From: Paenibacillus contaminans
Lineage (GTDB): Bacteria > Bacillota > Bacilli > Paenibacillales > NBRC-103111
Length of the DNA: 64,000 nucleotides
Reading direction: 5' to 3'
NCBI RefSeq assembly: GCF_003285015.1
Contig: NZ_QMFB01000001.1
Location: 558,001 to 622,000 of the forward strand
Shown here: positions 17,784-26,875 of the stretch, piece by piece
Layout: the number at the start of each line of letters is the position of its first letter
Numbering within the stretch: position 1 is the stretch's first letter
Made by a program: the position numbers and the translations under genes
The notes under the pieces: model-generated
Told to the model about the DNA's origin: nothing
Seen by the model: the letters and a program-made list of their open reading frames with translations, nothing else
Databases searched by the model: none

Positions 17784-19064
17784 ATGGAGGTCATAGAAAT
17801 AACGGTAGGTCATCAGGGCGCTGCCTTAACGGGAACGACGAATGAAATCATCCAGCTGGCGATTGATCGCGTATCTTCGCTAGGCGGGGGAATCGTTACA
17901 CTGCTGCCGGGGAAATATGCCATGCACGATTCGATTCATTTGCGCTCCAATGTCGTTCTTAGAGGCAGCGGAACGGATACGGTTCTCTGGAAGCCGCCCA
18001 GCGTTAGCTCGCCTGTTAAAGGGCTTAACGGCTACGGATTATATGCCGTTGCAGTCGATCATCCGGACAAATTCGATATCGGCTCGGGTATTTTCATTAC
18101 CGATGATTTGTCGAATGCGTTCTACGATACGGTTGCGACGGTTTGCTGGAAGGATGGGAACGACCTCGGTCTTAGCAAACCTTTAAACCATGACATATCC
18201 GCAAGGGCTAAAGGTACGGCGACGACGGTTTATCCGATCGTTTGCGGATATGACGTGGAGAATGTGCGATTGGAGCATTTCGTCATTGAAGGCAATGCTT
18301 CCGAAAACAAATATATTCACGGCTGCCGGGGCGGGGGCGTTTTCTTTATGCGTTCCAAGCATATCCAGATGGCTAACCTGACTGTGAAGGATTATAACGG
18401 CGACGGCATCAGTTTTCAACAGTGCATTAATACGCATATCGAGAATTGTTCATGCCTGAATAATGCCGGAATCGGCTTGCATCCCGGAAGCGGATCAGTC
18501 GGTTTTGTCATTCGAAATTCAACGTTTCGGGGAAATAAGGAGGATGGCATTTACTATTGCCTAAGGGTTTCCTATTCCTCATGCGAGAATTGCATCATCG
18601 AAAACAACGGACGCGACGGCTTATCCATCGGTCATCGCGATACGGATCTCATCATACGCGGCAATCTGGTGAAGGGAAACGGGCGTTATGGCGTCTATTT
18701 ACGCAATGATGCGGGCGGACGGTCCGGCGACAGGGTGCTGATCGCCCATAACGAATTTCAAGACAACTGCGCAGATTCGGGAAATGCGGAGCTTTTCTTC
18801 GACGCGGCTGCGGAAGATGTGCGTTTAATCGGCAATGCGTTTACGGCAGTTGAGCGCCAAAGAGATTCATTGTTTTCGGGCGTTTATGTGAATCATCCCG
18901 GCTGCATAGGATATATCGACGGCAACAGGACGTCCGGCTATTCTTTGCTCTCAGCGGATTCTGCGACTTCCTTGATCAATTTTTCGACGGCTTTGCCCGA
19001 GCAAGCGCTTGACGTCGAGCATAAGCCTGTTCCCGCCGGAGCGATGAGGCATTTGAACGGGTGA
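17784..19064 (+). CDS. Right-handed parallel beta-helix protein (pectate-lyase-like)
   Basis: A 426-residue protein started at ATG 17784, which follows AGGAGAGGAG at 17764-17773; an in-frame ATG at 17730 would lie inside the previous gene. The opening turns (GGGIVTLLPGKYAMHDSIHL, then SNVVLRGSGTDTVLW) and repeats such as IENCSCLNNAGIGLH, RGNKEDGIYYCLRVS and IENNGRDGLSIGH are typical of pectate-lyase and polysaccharide-lyase beta-helices. There is no signal peptide, which is odd for a lyase and suggests a cytosolic lyase, hydrolase or C5-epimerase acting on imported oligosaccharides. It could supply unsaturated products to the GH88 enzyme. No catalytic residue can be assigned with confidence. 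Confidence 0.8.
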   Translation: MEVIEITVGHQGAALTGTTNEIIQLAIDRVSSLGGGIVTLLPGKYAMHDSIHLRSNVVLRGSGTDTVLWKPPSVSSPVKGLNGYGLYAVAVDHPDKFDIGSGIFITDDLSNAFYDTVATVCWKDGNDLGLSKPLNHDISARAKGTATTVYPIVCGYDVENVRLEHFVIEGNASENKYIHGCRGGGVFFMRSKHIQMANLTVKDYNGDGISFQQCINTHIENCSCLNNAGIGLHPGSGSVGFVIRNSTFRGNKEDGIYYCLRVSYSSCENCIIENNGRDGLSIGHRDTDLIIRGNLVKGNGRYGVYLRNDAGGRSGDRVLIAHNEFQDNCADSGNAELFFDAAAEDVRLIGNAFTAVERQRDSLFSGVYVNHPGCIGYIDGNRTSGYSLLSADSATSLINFSTALPEQALDVEHKPVPAGAMRHLNG

Positions 19065-19118
19065 AAGCGTGAGACGCGGAGATTAATCGTCATTCGAGAA
19101 AGGAGTGGCAGTTGCCGA

Positions 19119-20906
19119 ATGGTTAGTTTTGCAGATGAGCATGAGGAAAAGCATATTCACTACAAATTCCCTTTGACCGAATATTCAACGCTGGAGGAAT
19201 GGGAGCGCAAACGCGCAAAAATACGGGAGCGCATTCTTTTCAGCGCCGGCCTTATGCCATTTCCTAAAAAAGACGAGTTGAATGTCAAAATTTTCGACAA
19301 GGTGGAATTCGATGATTTTACTGTCGAAAAGGTTACGTTTACTAGCCTGCCCGGTTTTGAAGTGACGGGGAATTTGTATAAGCCGAGATTCCTTGCCGGG
19401 AAAGTGCCGGCCATATTAAACCCGCACGGCCATTGGCTGGGAGGCAGGCTGGATTATGCCAATCGAAAACAAGCCTACGAAGCGCCGGACTCCGTCCAGG
19501 AGCCTGTTCGCAATGCTAATTTTGCTAAAATGGGCTTTGTTTCGTTTTCCTATGATATGGTCGGGTACGTAGACAGCCGGCAGCTTGATCATCAGTTTGA
19601 GGGAGAATTGCACGCGTTATGGGGGATAAGCCTGCTAGGGCTGCAGCTATGGAACAGTATACGAGCGCTTGATTTTGTGTCGTCGCTTCCGGAGGTCGAT
19701 TCGAATAATATCGGCTGTACAGGCGCATCGGGCGGGGCTACTCAGGCGATGCTGCTAGGAGCGGTTGACGATAGACTGAAGCTGCTGGCGCCGGTTAATA
19801 TGATTTCGGCCCATATGCAAGGAGGCTGCCGATGTGAAAATGCGCCCAATCTTCGCATCGTCACGAATAATGTGGAAATTGCCTCGGTTTTCGCGCCTAA
19901 ACCGATGCTTGTAACCGGTTGCTCGGGAGATTGGACATGCAATCTCGAGACTGTCGAGTTTCCTGCTATACGGAATATCTATCGGTTATATGGAGCTGAG
20001 GATCGGGTCGGCAGCTTTTTTGACGATGCGCCTCACAACTACAATAAGAAGACCCGCGAGGCGGTATATCGCTTTTTCCGAAGCCATTTTCTCGGCAAAG
20101 ACGACTGGTGGCATGAGCAGCCCGTTGATTTTGGGGAAGACTGCTCGATGTTGAGAATTTATCCGATCCGGATGGAGAGCGAGAAAAAGGATGAAAGGTA
20201 TGCTATGTGCTTATTCGCGCAGCTGAAGGAGGAGAAAGCAGCTTTTTTGGCTGAGGTAATCGACAAAATTAAAAGTACGATTGAAGGACACGGAAAGATC
20301 TCACAGGAAGATTCGGAAGGAGAAACGAACCGGCTTTTTAAGCGGTTAGAGCACGTATTTGAGCTGGATACGGATTTGGATAAAGATCTGGATAGTTTGG
20401 GCAAAAAAGACGTTCAAGCAAGCGGCAGTGCAGCAATAATTGTGAGGCTGAAAGATGCAGGATCGGCAGAAGGCGATCAAAGACTGGAAGCTTTATTGCA
20501 AGATCGCAGGGCGAATTTTCAAGAAATGTTTACTTATACGATTGCAGCCGGCGACTCCTTTCGACCGTTCGGAGCAGATCGTTCGTTAGCCGCGCATTAT
20601 CATACGTACAATATGTCCAAACCGGTAAGAGCGGTTCACGAGTTTTTGCAATTCTATCGAACCGTGCGGCAAAAAGCGTTTTCCTCCATTGAGGTGTTCG
20701 GATTCGGCGAAGCGGGATTAGTCGTATTGGCTGCTCTGCCTTTTGTCGGCGATCTGGACCGGGCGTACCTCCATGTACACGAATTTGATTTCAATGACGA
20801 TACACACTATATCGACCGGTTTTTCGTGCCGCATTTCTGTTCGGCAGGGGGATTTAACGCTTCGCTGCTGTTTGCGCCGAGTCATCGAGTAGAACTAATT
20901 CGGTAA
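19119..20906 (+). CDS. Acetyl-xylan-esterase-like alpha/beta hydrolase with a second C-terminal domain
   Basis: A 595-residue protein. Residues 70-330 form an alpha/beta hydrolase: oxyanion-type NPHGHWLGG (101-109), nucleophile elbow TGASGGAT with Ser204, the later VTGCSGDW acid region and the histidine in DDAPHNYN. This is the family of acetyl-xylan esterases and dienelactone-hydrolase-like carbohydrate esterases. Residues 340 to the end are a second domain ending in a degenerate hydrolase-like stretch (VFGFGEAGLVVLAALP, then HEFDFNDDTHYIDRFFVPHF). It has no nucleophile elbow and may be structural. There is no signal peptide. A strong terminator follows, so it closes the transcript begun at 16088. 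Confidence 0.82.
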   Translation: MVSFADEHEEKHIHYKFPLTEYSTLEEWERKRAKIRERILFSAGLMPFPKKDELNVKIFDKVEFDDFTVEKVTFTSLPGFEVTGNLYKPRFLAGKVPAILNPHGHWLGGRLDYANRKQAYEAPDSVQEPVRNANFAKMGFVSFSYDMVGYVDSRQLDHQFEGELHALWGISLLGLQLWNSIRALDFVSSLPEVDSNNIGCTGASGGATQAMLLGAVDDRLKLLAPVNMISAHMQGGCRCENAPNLRIVTNNVEIASVFAPKPMLVTGCSGDWTCNLETVEFPAIRNIYRLYGAEDRVGSFFDDAPHNYNKKTREAVYRFFRSHFLGKDDWWHEQPVDFGEDCSMLRIYPIRMESEKKDERYAMCLFAQLKEEKAAFLAEVIDKIKSTIEGHGKISQEDSEGETNRLFKRLEHVFELDTDLDKDLDSLGKKDVQASGSAAIIVRLKDAGSAEGDQRLEALLQDRRANFQEMFTYTIAAGDSFRPFGADRSLAAHYHTYNMSKPVRAVHEFLQFYRTVRQKAFSSIEVFGFGEAGLVVLAALPFVGDLDRAYLHVHEFDFNDDTHYIDRFFVPHFCSAGGFNASLLFAPSHRVELIR

Positions 20907-20926
20907 TCCGAAAACAATAGAACGCA

Positions 20927-20956
20927 GCTCCCGTCAAATCGTGACGGGGGCTTTTT
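20927..20956 (+). terminator. Intrinsic terminator after the esterase gene
   Basis: A 10-base-pair stem (20927-20936 with 20942-20951, one G-T pair) with a 5-base loop is followed directly by TTTTT. In the rest of the 407-base gap up to 21313 I see only the AAGCCTGT promoter. Confidence 0.9.
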
Positions 20957-21145
20957 GCGTTTACGCAAAGTGGATCGTGACAGCGGCTTTAACGAGCATA
21001 ACACACGGGGGAATAATCGTTTTTCGTCAGGAATAGCCGGTGTGAGGTTCGGAAGCATCTTGGCGGACTCCAGCGCATGCAGCGACGAACAAGCGTGGAG
21101 GATGGGGACAAAAGCAGGTTCATTCAAGATGGCAAACTTGGCAAA

Positions 21146-21195
21146 TGAAAGACAAGATAAGCCTGTAGAGGGAGTTTTATGCGGAAACCTATAAT
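21146..21195 (+). promoter_or_regulatory. AAGCCTGT-box promoter, copy C
   Basis: The box at 21146-21166, ending TAAGCCTGT, is followed after 23 bases by TATAAT at 21190-21195. It precedes the binding-protein gene at 21314 with a leader of about 110 bases and is the third copy of the signal described at 5719 and 15964. Confidence 0.65.
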
Positions 21196-21313
21196 CTAGT
21201 TAGCAAGTATTCAGGCTTTCTGCAAACGCGAAAGGGGAGGGCGCTTATATAGAGGTCAGGTAAGGAAACAGGAAGAAAACTTGCTTTTCAATACTTGTAT
21301 TGGGGGAATATCC

Positions 21314-22729
21314 ATGATCAAACAGGTTAGCAATTGGAAATTAAAACTTTTTTCCGGATTGGTGATTACAGCGCTTACGGCCACCGCTTGTTCATCCGGC
21401 TCCGGCAGCAATCCGAGCAGTTCTCCATCACCGGCATCTTCGCCGAAAGCTACTGAGAATAATGAAAACGCAAACAAAACCGAAAAACCGAATCAAGATC
21501 CGGTAACGATACGGATTGGAACTAACTTGTATAACGAGGCGTGGGAAAATAAGGAAACGTGGGCCAAGTTCACTGCAGATTTTAAGAAGAAATATCCTTG
21601 GATTACTCTGGAGTTTATTTTTACAGGCATGGGTTCGGAAGTAAAGGAAGCGTTGAACAGGCAAATTGCAGCAAAGGAGCCCTATGACGTGTTCTGGGGT
21701 TCGACGCTTCGGGATTTCGTCGACGAAGGTTATGCGGAGAATCTGACCCCGTATATCGAGAAAAGTCCGGATTTTAAAGCATTCAAATTTAAGCCCGGGG
21801 TTATCGACTCTTTCCAAATCAATGGGCAGCAGTGGGCGCTTTCACGCGGTAATGACGCCTTCTTACTCTTTATCAATAAAGATATATTCGCCCAGCGCGG
21901 CGTAGATCTGCCGAAGAACAATTGGACTTGGGACGATTTTCGCAAGACGGCCATCGCTCTGACCGATCCCGGGAAGAAGACTTGGGGGCTGCAAGATATT
22001 TCCTCATGGGAATTGTTTATTACAGGTGTCATTCCATACAGCAATGGACACACGACGAATACGCGGATGTTAAGCAAAGATCATCGCACGAGCATTGCCA
22101 ATTCTCCGGAAGTACTGGAAGACTTGCAATGGTTTCAGGATTTGAAATTAAAAGACGGTGCTGCACTGACAAGTAAATTGATGAGCGAGAACAAAATTGA
22201 AGGGGACACCTGGATGACGGGCAATGCGGCTATCACCGTTCAGCCTTCGCCGATTATCCCTGTTTATAACAGCCAAGTGAAGTTCAACTGGGACATTGTC
22301 CCATTGCCGGCAGGAACAGCTCAGCAAAAGGGCATTGGGTTTAATAGTCCGATGTTTCTGGCAAAGGCATCGAAAAACAAGGAAGCGGCTTGGACCTTTA
22401 TGAAATGGTGGACTACCGATCCGGATGCGCAGCGCATTCTTCAAGATATCGGCGGAACGTTCCCGGCCACCAATGATGAGAAATTGGTCGACGCTTTTAA
22501 AAATGCGGAAGTTTACAGCAAAGTAAACAAAGAAGCGCTTGCGATCGCAGCAAGTGTGACAGAGCCTGACATGTGGGGTACCGTTCCTGCAGGAGACAAG
22601 GGAATGACGGCTTACGAAGGATTCAGGAAAGCGGAAGAAGAAGGAAAAACCGCCTACGATTATTATCCGCAAGCGGTAGAGAAGCTGAACAAGGAGTTTG
22701 CGGAAGCTTGGTCCAAAACAACGAAATAA
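21314..22729 (+). CDS. Extracellular sugar-binding lipoprotein (family 1)
   Basis: A 471-residue lipoprotein if started at ATG 21314 (TGGGGGAA just upstream); a TTG 33 bases earlier is less likely. The signal ends LTATAC with Cys26 as lipid site. The mature body is a MalE-type binding protein: PYDVFWGSTLRDFVDEGYAENLTPYI, NDAFLLFINKDIFAQRGVDLP and the C-terminal FMKWWTTDPDAQRIL. The sequence WWTTD resembles WWTSD in the fusion protein at 23942, suggesting related binding lobes. It precedes the ATPase gene, separated by a stable hairpin. Its permeases are presumably one of the two pairs at 26872-28667 and 33032-34889. Confidence 0.92.
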   Translation: MIKQVSNWKLKLFSGLVITALTATACSSGSGSNPSSSPSPASSPKATENNENANKTEKPNQDPVTIRIGTNLYNEAWENKETWAKFTADFKKKYPWITLEFIFTGMGSEVKEALNRQIAAKEPYDVFWGSTLRDFVDEGYAENLTPYIEKSPDFKAFKFKPGVIDSFQINGQQWALSRGNDAFLLFINKDIFAQRGVDLPKNNWTWDDFRKTAIALTDPGKKTWGLQDISSWELFITGVIPYSNGHTTNTRMLSKDHRTSIANSPEVLEDLQWFQDLKLKDGAALTSKLMSENKIEGDTWMTGNAAITVQPSPIIPVYNSQVKFNWDIVPLPAGTAQQKGIGFNSPMFLAKASKNKEAAWTFMKWWTTDPDAQRILQDIGGTFPATNDEKLVDAFKNAEVYSKVNKEALAIAASVTEPDMWGTVPAGDKGMTAYEGFRKAEEEGKTAYDYYPQAVEKLNKEFAEAWSKTTK

Positions 22730-22747
22730 GCGGCCTATAGGAGTTGG

Positions 22748-22789
22748 ACATCGGTATGCCACCTAAGCACGCATGGGGTATACCGGTGT
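22748..22789 (+). other. Intercistronic hairpin without a T tract
   Basis: A 13-base-pair stem (22748-22760 with 22777-22789, two G-T pairs) lies 19 bases after the stop of the binding-protein gene. No run of T follows, so it is probably not a full terminator. Such hairpins often stabilise the upstream message and let a binding protein be made in excess over membrane components (inference). Confidence 0.6.
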
Positions 22790-22823
22790 CATTCTCTAAT
22801 TAGAGAGAGGAGCGCGTGTCCGA

Positions 22824-23948
22824 ATGGGGAAAGTCACCTTTCATCATATCCACAAGCAATATCCCGGTGAGAAGCGGTATTCGGTTCATGATTTCCACTT
22901 GGATGTGCAAGACGGCGAGTTTCTCGTACTTGTCGGTCCTTCCGGTTGCGGCAAGTCCACGCTGCTTCGAATGCTGGCGGGCCTGGAGGAAATTACGGCA
23001 GGTGAAATCTATATCGGCGATCGCATGGTAAACTATGTGTCTTCCAAGGATCGCGATATCTCGATGGTGTTTCAGAACTATGCTTTGTATCCGCATATGA
23101 AAGTATATGAAAATATTGCATTCGGCTTGCGGCTGCGCAAGATGGCGAAGCATGAAATTCATGAGCGGGTTACCAAAGCTGCGCGAATTCTGGACATCGC
23201 CCATTTGCTGGATAAGGTACCTCGCCATATGTCGGGGGGACAGCGACAGCGTGTGGCGCTTGGGAGAGCCATCGTGCGCGAACCGGCGGTATTTCTGATG
23301 GACGAACCGCTATCCAATCTGGATGCGAAGCTGCGTGTGCAAATGCGCGAAGAGATTACAAAGCTGCATCGAACGCTCCATACGACGATGATTTATGTGA
23401 CGCATGACCAGATAGAAGCGATGACGATGGGAACGCGGATCGTTGTCATGAACCGGGGAGTCATTCAGCAGGTTGGAACGCCAAGGGAAATTTATCATAC
23501 CCCGGCCAATAAGTTTGTAGCCGGATTCATCGGCACTCCGCCAATGAATTTTATTGAAGGGCGGATTACCTTGCCGCAAGGGGAGAACGATTACTGCTTC
23601 GAAACGAGGCGTTATATGCTGACGATTGACAAGGATAAAGCCAAAGTGCTGGCAGCGGGAGGATACTTGAACAAGAAAATCATCCTTGGCATCCGTCCGG
23701 AGAAAATCGTCGCCGGAGAACAGGCGGAGCTTCCTCGTTTTGCCAAAAGCCAATTGGAAGGCAGTGTGGACATGGTCGAATTTTTGGGATCGGACATGTT
23801 CTTGCATCTGGATAACAAGGATCATATGCTGACTGTCCGCGTAGATGCGTTTCATGGCGATATCCAGGTCGGCGAGATGTTTCGGGTCGCCATTGATATG
23901 AACCAGGCTCACTTCTTCGATCCGGAGACGGAGGTTCGAATATGCTAA
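22824..23948 (+). CDS. MsmX/UgpC-type sugar ABC transporter ATP-binding protein
   Basis: A 374-residue ATPase. Visible motifs are Walker [10 protein letters not shown] (38-46), Q-loop Gln84, signature MSGGQRQR (136-143), Walker B VFLMDEP (156-162) and switch His194. The C-terminal TOBE-type regulatory domain of the MalK/UgpC class is present ([10 protein letters not shown]). It energises import by pairs of six-helix permeases from the cytoplasmic side. It is the only transporter ATPase in the window, although three permease pairs are present, so it may be shared as MsmX is in Bacillus. Its last 7 bases overlap the next gene. Confidence 0.96.
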   Translation: MGKVTFHHIHKQYPGEKRYSVHDFHLDVQDGEFLVLVGPSGCGKSTLLRMLAGLEEITAGEIYIGDRMVNYVSSKDRDISMVFQNYALYPHMKVYENIAFGLRLRKMAKHEIHERVTKAARILDIAHLLDKVPRHMSGGQRQRVALGRAIVREPAVFLMDEPLSNLDAKLRVQMREEITKLHRTLHTTMIYVTHDQIEAMTMGTRIVVMNRGVIQQVGTPREIYHTPANKFVAGFIGTPPMNFIEGRITLPQGENDYCFETRRYMLTIDKDKAKVLAAGGYLNKKIILGIRPEKIVAGEQAELPRFAKSQLEGSVDMVEFLGSDMFLHLDNKDHMLTVRVDAFHGDIQVGEMFRVAIDMNQAHFFDPETEVRIC

Positions 23949-26875
23949 GGGCCGGCAGTGGCAGGAGGTTGCGATATGCGCTGGCTGCCCTTGCATTGCT
24001 AATGGTTGTTGCAGCAGGCTGCGGCCAACCCGGCAGGCAGCTCAGCAGAGCGGTAAGCGGCGAAGGCGGCAAGGGCTTGCTCACGCCAGGAGGTTATTTG
24101 GAATGGCTCGGCGAGTTGCGTAAAACGGGAGTGAGCGACAGCCAAAACGTCGATATCGCCATTACGGCCGAACAGTTTGCGGCAATTTCCGACCCGGCCC
24201 ATTTTACGGGAGATGAAGAGGGATTGCTGTGGTCCGGTGAAAATGGCTGGATTGAATGGAAGGTCAGCGTACCGCAGGATGGCTTCTACAATATTAACGC
24301 TGTTTATGATGCTGCCGGCGACCGTCCGGTGGACATTGTGCGCGGGCTGCAAATCGATGGAAGCTATCCCTACAATGAGGCTGAGAATATCCGTTTGAAA
24401 AAGTCGTATGTACATGACCAATATCCGTTTCAGAAGGACGAATTCGGCAATCATATGCGGCCAAGATCGATAATTGCCCAAGGGTGGAAAGACATACAGC
24501 TTGTCGATTACAGTGTGGACCCTGCTCCATTGCGCTTTCATCTGACTAAGGGCGAGCATTTGATCCGCTTGGTAGCCGTATCGGAACCCATGAAGCTGAA
24601 ATCCTTGCGCATTCAGTCGCCCCGGATATTGGGCGAATATGCTGAGCCTGCTGCAGGGCAAGACCTTCAAGGGGACTGGGTCCAGATTGTAGAAGCGGAA
24701 AATATATACCGCAAATCGAATACTTCGATTCAGATTACCTCCCAAAACCATGCGACGATCTCGCCGTCAACGGGGGGGAGTATGATTTACAATGCCCTTG
24801 GCGGGGAGCAGTTCAAGCAGCAAGGACAATGGGTGGAATGGCGCTTTGAGGTGCCGGAGGCCGGTTATTATGAAATAGGCATGAAATATTTGCAATCTTA
24901 CTTGAATCAATTTTATGCGTTCCGGACTTTTTCTATCGATGGAGTTGTGCCTAATCAATCCATGCTGAACGTAGGGTTTCCATATAGTACGGAATGGCAT
25001 AATATGACGCTCAACGATAACGGCGGGCAAGCGATGTTATTTTATCTCGATCAGGGAGAGCATACCGTACGAATGACGGTTAACGCAGCGACTGCGATGC
25101 CGATTTATCAGAGTCTGATTCGCAATATCGAGCTTATTTCCGATCTTGAATATTCCATCCGCAAAGTAACGGGCAATTTTGATCGTTCCTCGGGTGCCGG
25201 AAACATCGATTTGAACCGGGACTGGGATCTGGTTAAGTATATCCCTGACTTAAACGACCGGATGAATGAAATCATAGATGATTTGAATGTTCAAGCCGGC
25301 AGGTTGGCCGCCATGTCGACAGGTACTACGGATACGGAGAACAGCTTTCGCATGGCCGTGAGTGAATTGACCAAGCTGCGCGATCACCCGCGTGAAATGG
25401 CGAACCGGCTCGATGTGTTTACGAAAATTCAATCGAATCTCGGTACATGGCTGTTTCGGCTGCAGGATCAGCCGCTCGCGCTCGACTATTTGTGGGTTGC
25501 CAAGCCCGGCTCGAAGCTGCCGAAGGCGGAGCCGACCATGCTGCAGAAGCTTGGGCATACGTCGCTTTCATTCATCCGGACATTTACGAAAGATTATGAT
25601 TACCGCCGGAAAACGCCGGGTGCGATCGATGTATGGGTGAATCGCGGGCGCGATTATGCAGACCTGATCCAAAGGCTGGCAGACGAGACGTTTACACGCG
25701 AGACAGGCGTGGCCGTGAACGTAAATCTTGTGCCTGATCCGAACATGTTCATTCTCGGAAACGCCGCAGACATCCAGCCGGATGTAGCGCTTGGATTGGA
25801 TAATACGATGCCGGTCGATTTTGCCATTCGCGGTTCCATGCTCGATTTGTCCCGGTTTGATGACTTCGCGGAAGTAGCGGGCAGATTCCGGCCCGAGCAG
25901 ATGGACGTTTTTTCGTATGACGGAGGGACTTACGCCATTCCTGAAAATCAAAACTTCAGCTTGTTGGTATACCGGAAGGATATACTTGGCGCACTTGGAC
26001 TGTCAGCCCCCGATACGTGGGATGATCTGTACGGGATGCTGCCGACGCTGCAGCAGAACGGTTACAACTTCTATGTAAACCCGAAAGACCATCTGCCGTT
26101 CATGTATCAGAATGGAGCAAGCTATTACACCGATGATGCGTTGGAATCGGGACTCAATACTACTGAATCGCTGCAGGCGTTCCAGCAATGGACCGATCTG
26201 TTCACCTTATATCAGTTGCCCTCGGATTTGCCGGGATTTTTCACTCACTTCAGGCTCGGAGACATTCCGATCGGCATCATCGATTTTAACCTCTACTTAC
26301 AGCTTCAGTTTGCGGCTCCGGAGATCGCCGGTAAATGGGCGATCGCCCCGATTCCGGGGACGAAGAAGGCGGAGGACGGTACGATTGAACGTTGGGCGGG
26401 CGGAGCCATGCAGGCAGGTGTCATTTTCCAAAAGACATCGCGCAAGGAGGATGCCTGGCGGTTTCTGAAATGGTGGACATCGGACGAGATCCAAGCCAGG
26501 TTCGGCAATGAGATTGAAGCGCAGTACGGCCCGGAATACCGCTGGAATACGGCCAACCGCGAGGCGCTCGGCACCTTGCCTTGGCCTAGCAAGGATCTGG
26601 AGATCATTCAAGCGCAGCTCGAGTGGTATAGGGAAATTCCGCAGGTGCCCGGCGGATATTTTACGGCAAGACAGCTGGATTTCGCCTGGAATGATGTCGT
26701 GGTGGCCAAGAAGAAGGCAAAGGGTTCGCTGGAGAAAGCGTTTATCGATATTAATCGGGAAATGTCGCGTAAGCAGATCGAATTCGGGCTGAGGGATGTG
26801 GAAGGAAATATAGTGAAAAAACCGATGCTGCCGTCCGTTCTGCGTGAACGAAAAGAAGGAGGTGAAGGGCGATGA
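23942..26875 (+). CDS. Fusion of two CBM-like domains with an ABC solute-binding protein
   Basis: A 977-residue lipoprotein; signal MVVAAGCG with Cys27. Residues about 60-230 and 245-400 look like two carbohydrate-binding beta-sandwiches (WIEWKVSVPQDGFYNINAVY and WVEWRFEVPEAGYYEIGMKY, each followed by HLIRL or HTVRM). A helical linker of about 150 residues follows (MNEIIDDLNVQAGRL). From about 560 to 900 it is a family-1 binding protein: GAIDVWVNRGRDYADLIQRL, FSLLVYRKDILGALGLSAP and FLKWWTSDEIQARF. This is about twice the usual length. It overlaps the ATPase gene by 7 bases and the first permease by 4, so it is coupled to both. It probably holds a polysaccharide near the membrane while the SBP domain feeds a permease pair (inference). 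Confidence 0.85.
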   Translation: MLRAGSGRRLRYALAALALLMVVAAGCGQPGRQLSRAVSGEGGKGLLTPGGYLEWLGELRKTGVSDSQNVDIAITAEQFAAISDPAHFTGDEEGLLWSGENGWIEWKVSVPQDGFYNINAVYDAAGDRPVDIVRGLQIDGSYPYNEAENIRLKKSYVHDQYPFQKDEFGNHMRPRSIIAQGWKDIQLVDYSVDPAPLRFHLTKGEHLIRLVAVSEPMKLKSLRIQSPRILGEYAEPAAGQDLQGDWVQIVEAENIYRKSNTSIQITSQNHATISPSTGGSMIYNALGGEQFKQQGQWVEWRFEVPEAGYYEIGMKYLQSYLNQFYAFRTFSIDGVVPNQSMLNVGFPYSTEWHNMTLNDNGGQAMLFYLDQGEHTVRMTVNAATAMPIYQSLIRNIELISDLEYSIRKVTGNFDRSSGAGNIDLNRDWDLVKYIPDLNDRMNEIIDDLNVQAGRLAAMSTGTTDTENSFRMAVSELTKLRDHPREMANRLDVFTKIQSNLGTWLFRLQDQPLALDYLWVAKPGSKLPKAEPTMLQKLGHTSLSFIRTFTKDYDYRRKTPGAIDVWVNRGRDYADLIQRLADETFTRETGVAVNVNLVPDPNMFILGNAADIQPDVALGLDNTMPVDFAIRGSMLDLSRFDDFAEVAGRFRPEQMDVFSYDGGTYAIPENQNFSLLVYRKDILGALGLSAPDTWDDLYGMLPTLQQNGYNFYVNPKDHLPFMYQNGASYYTDDALESGLNTTESLQAFQQWTDLFTLYQLPSDLPGFFTHFRLGDIPIGIIDFNLYLQLQFAAPEIAGKWAIAPIPGTKKAEDGTIERWAGGAMQAGVIFQKTSRKEDAWRFLKWWTSDEIQARFGNEIEAQYGPEYRWNTANREALGTLPWPSKDLEIIQAQLEWYREIPQVPGGYFTARQLDFAWNDVVVAKKKAKGSLEKAFIDINREMSRKQIEFGLRDVEGNIVKKPMLPSVLRERKEGGEGR

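Noticed and set aside
20955..21194. 79-codon frame between the esterase and binding-protein genes
   Set aside because: No ribosome site, begins inside a terminator tail and overlaps the AAGCCTGT promoter.
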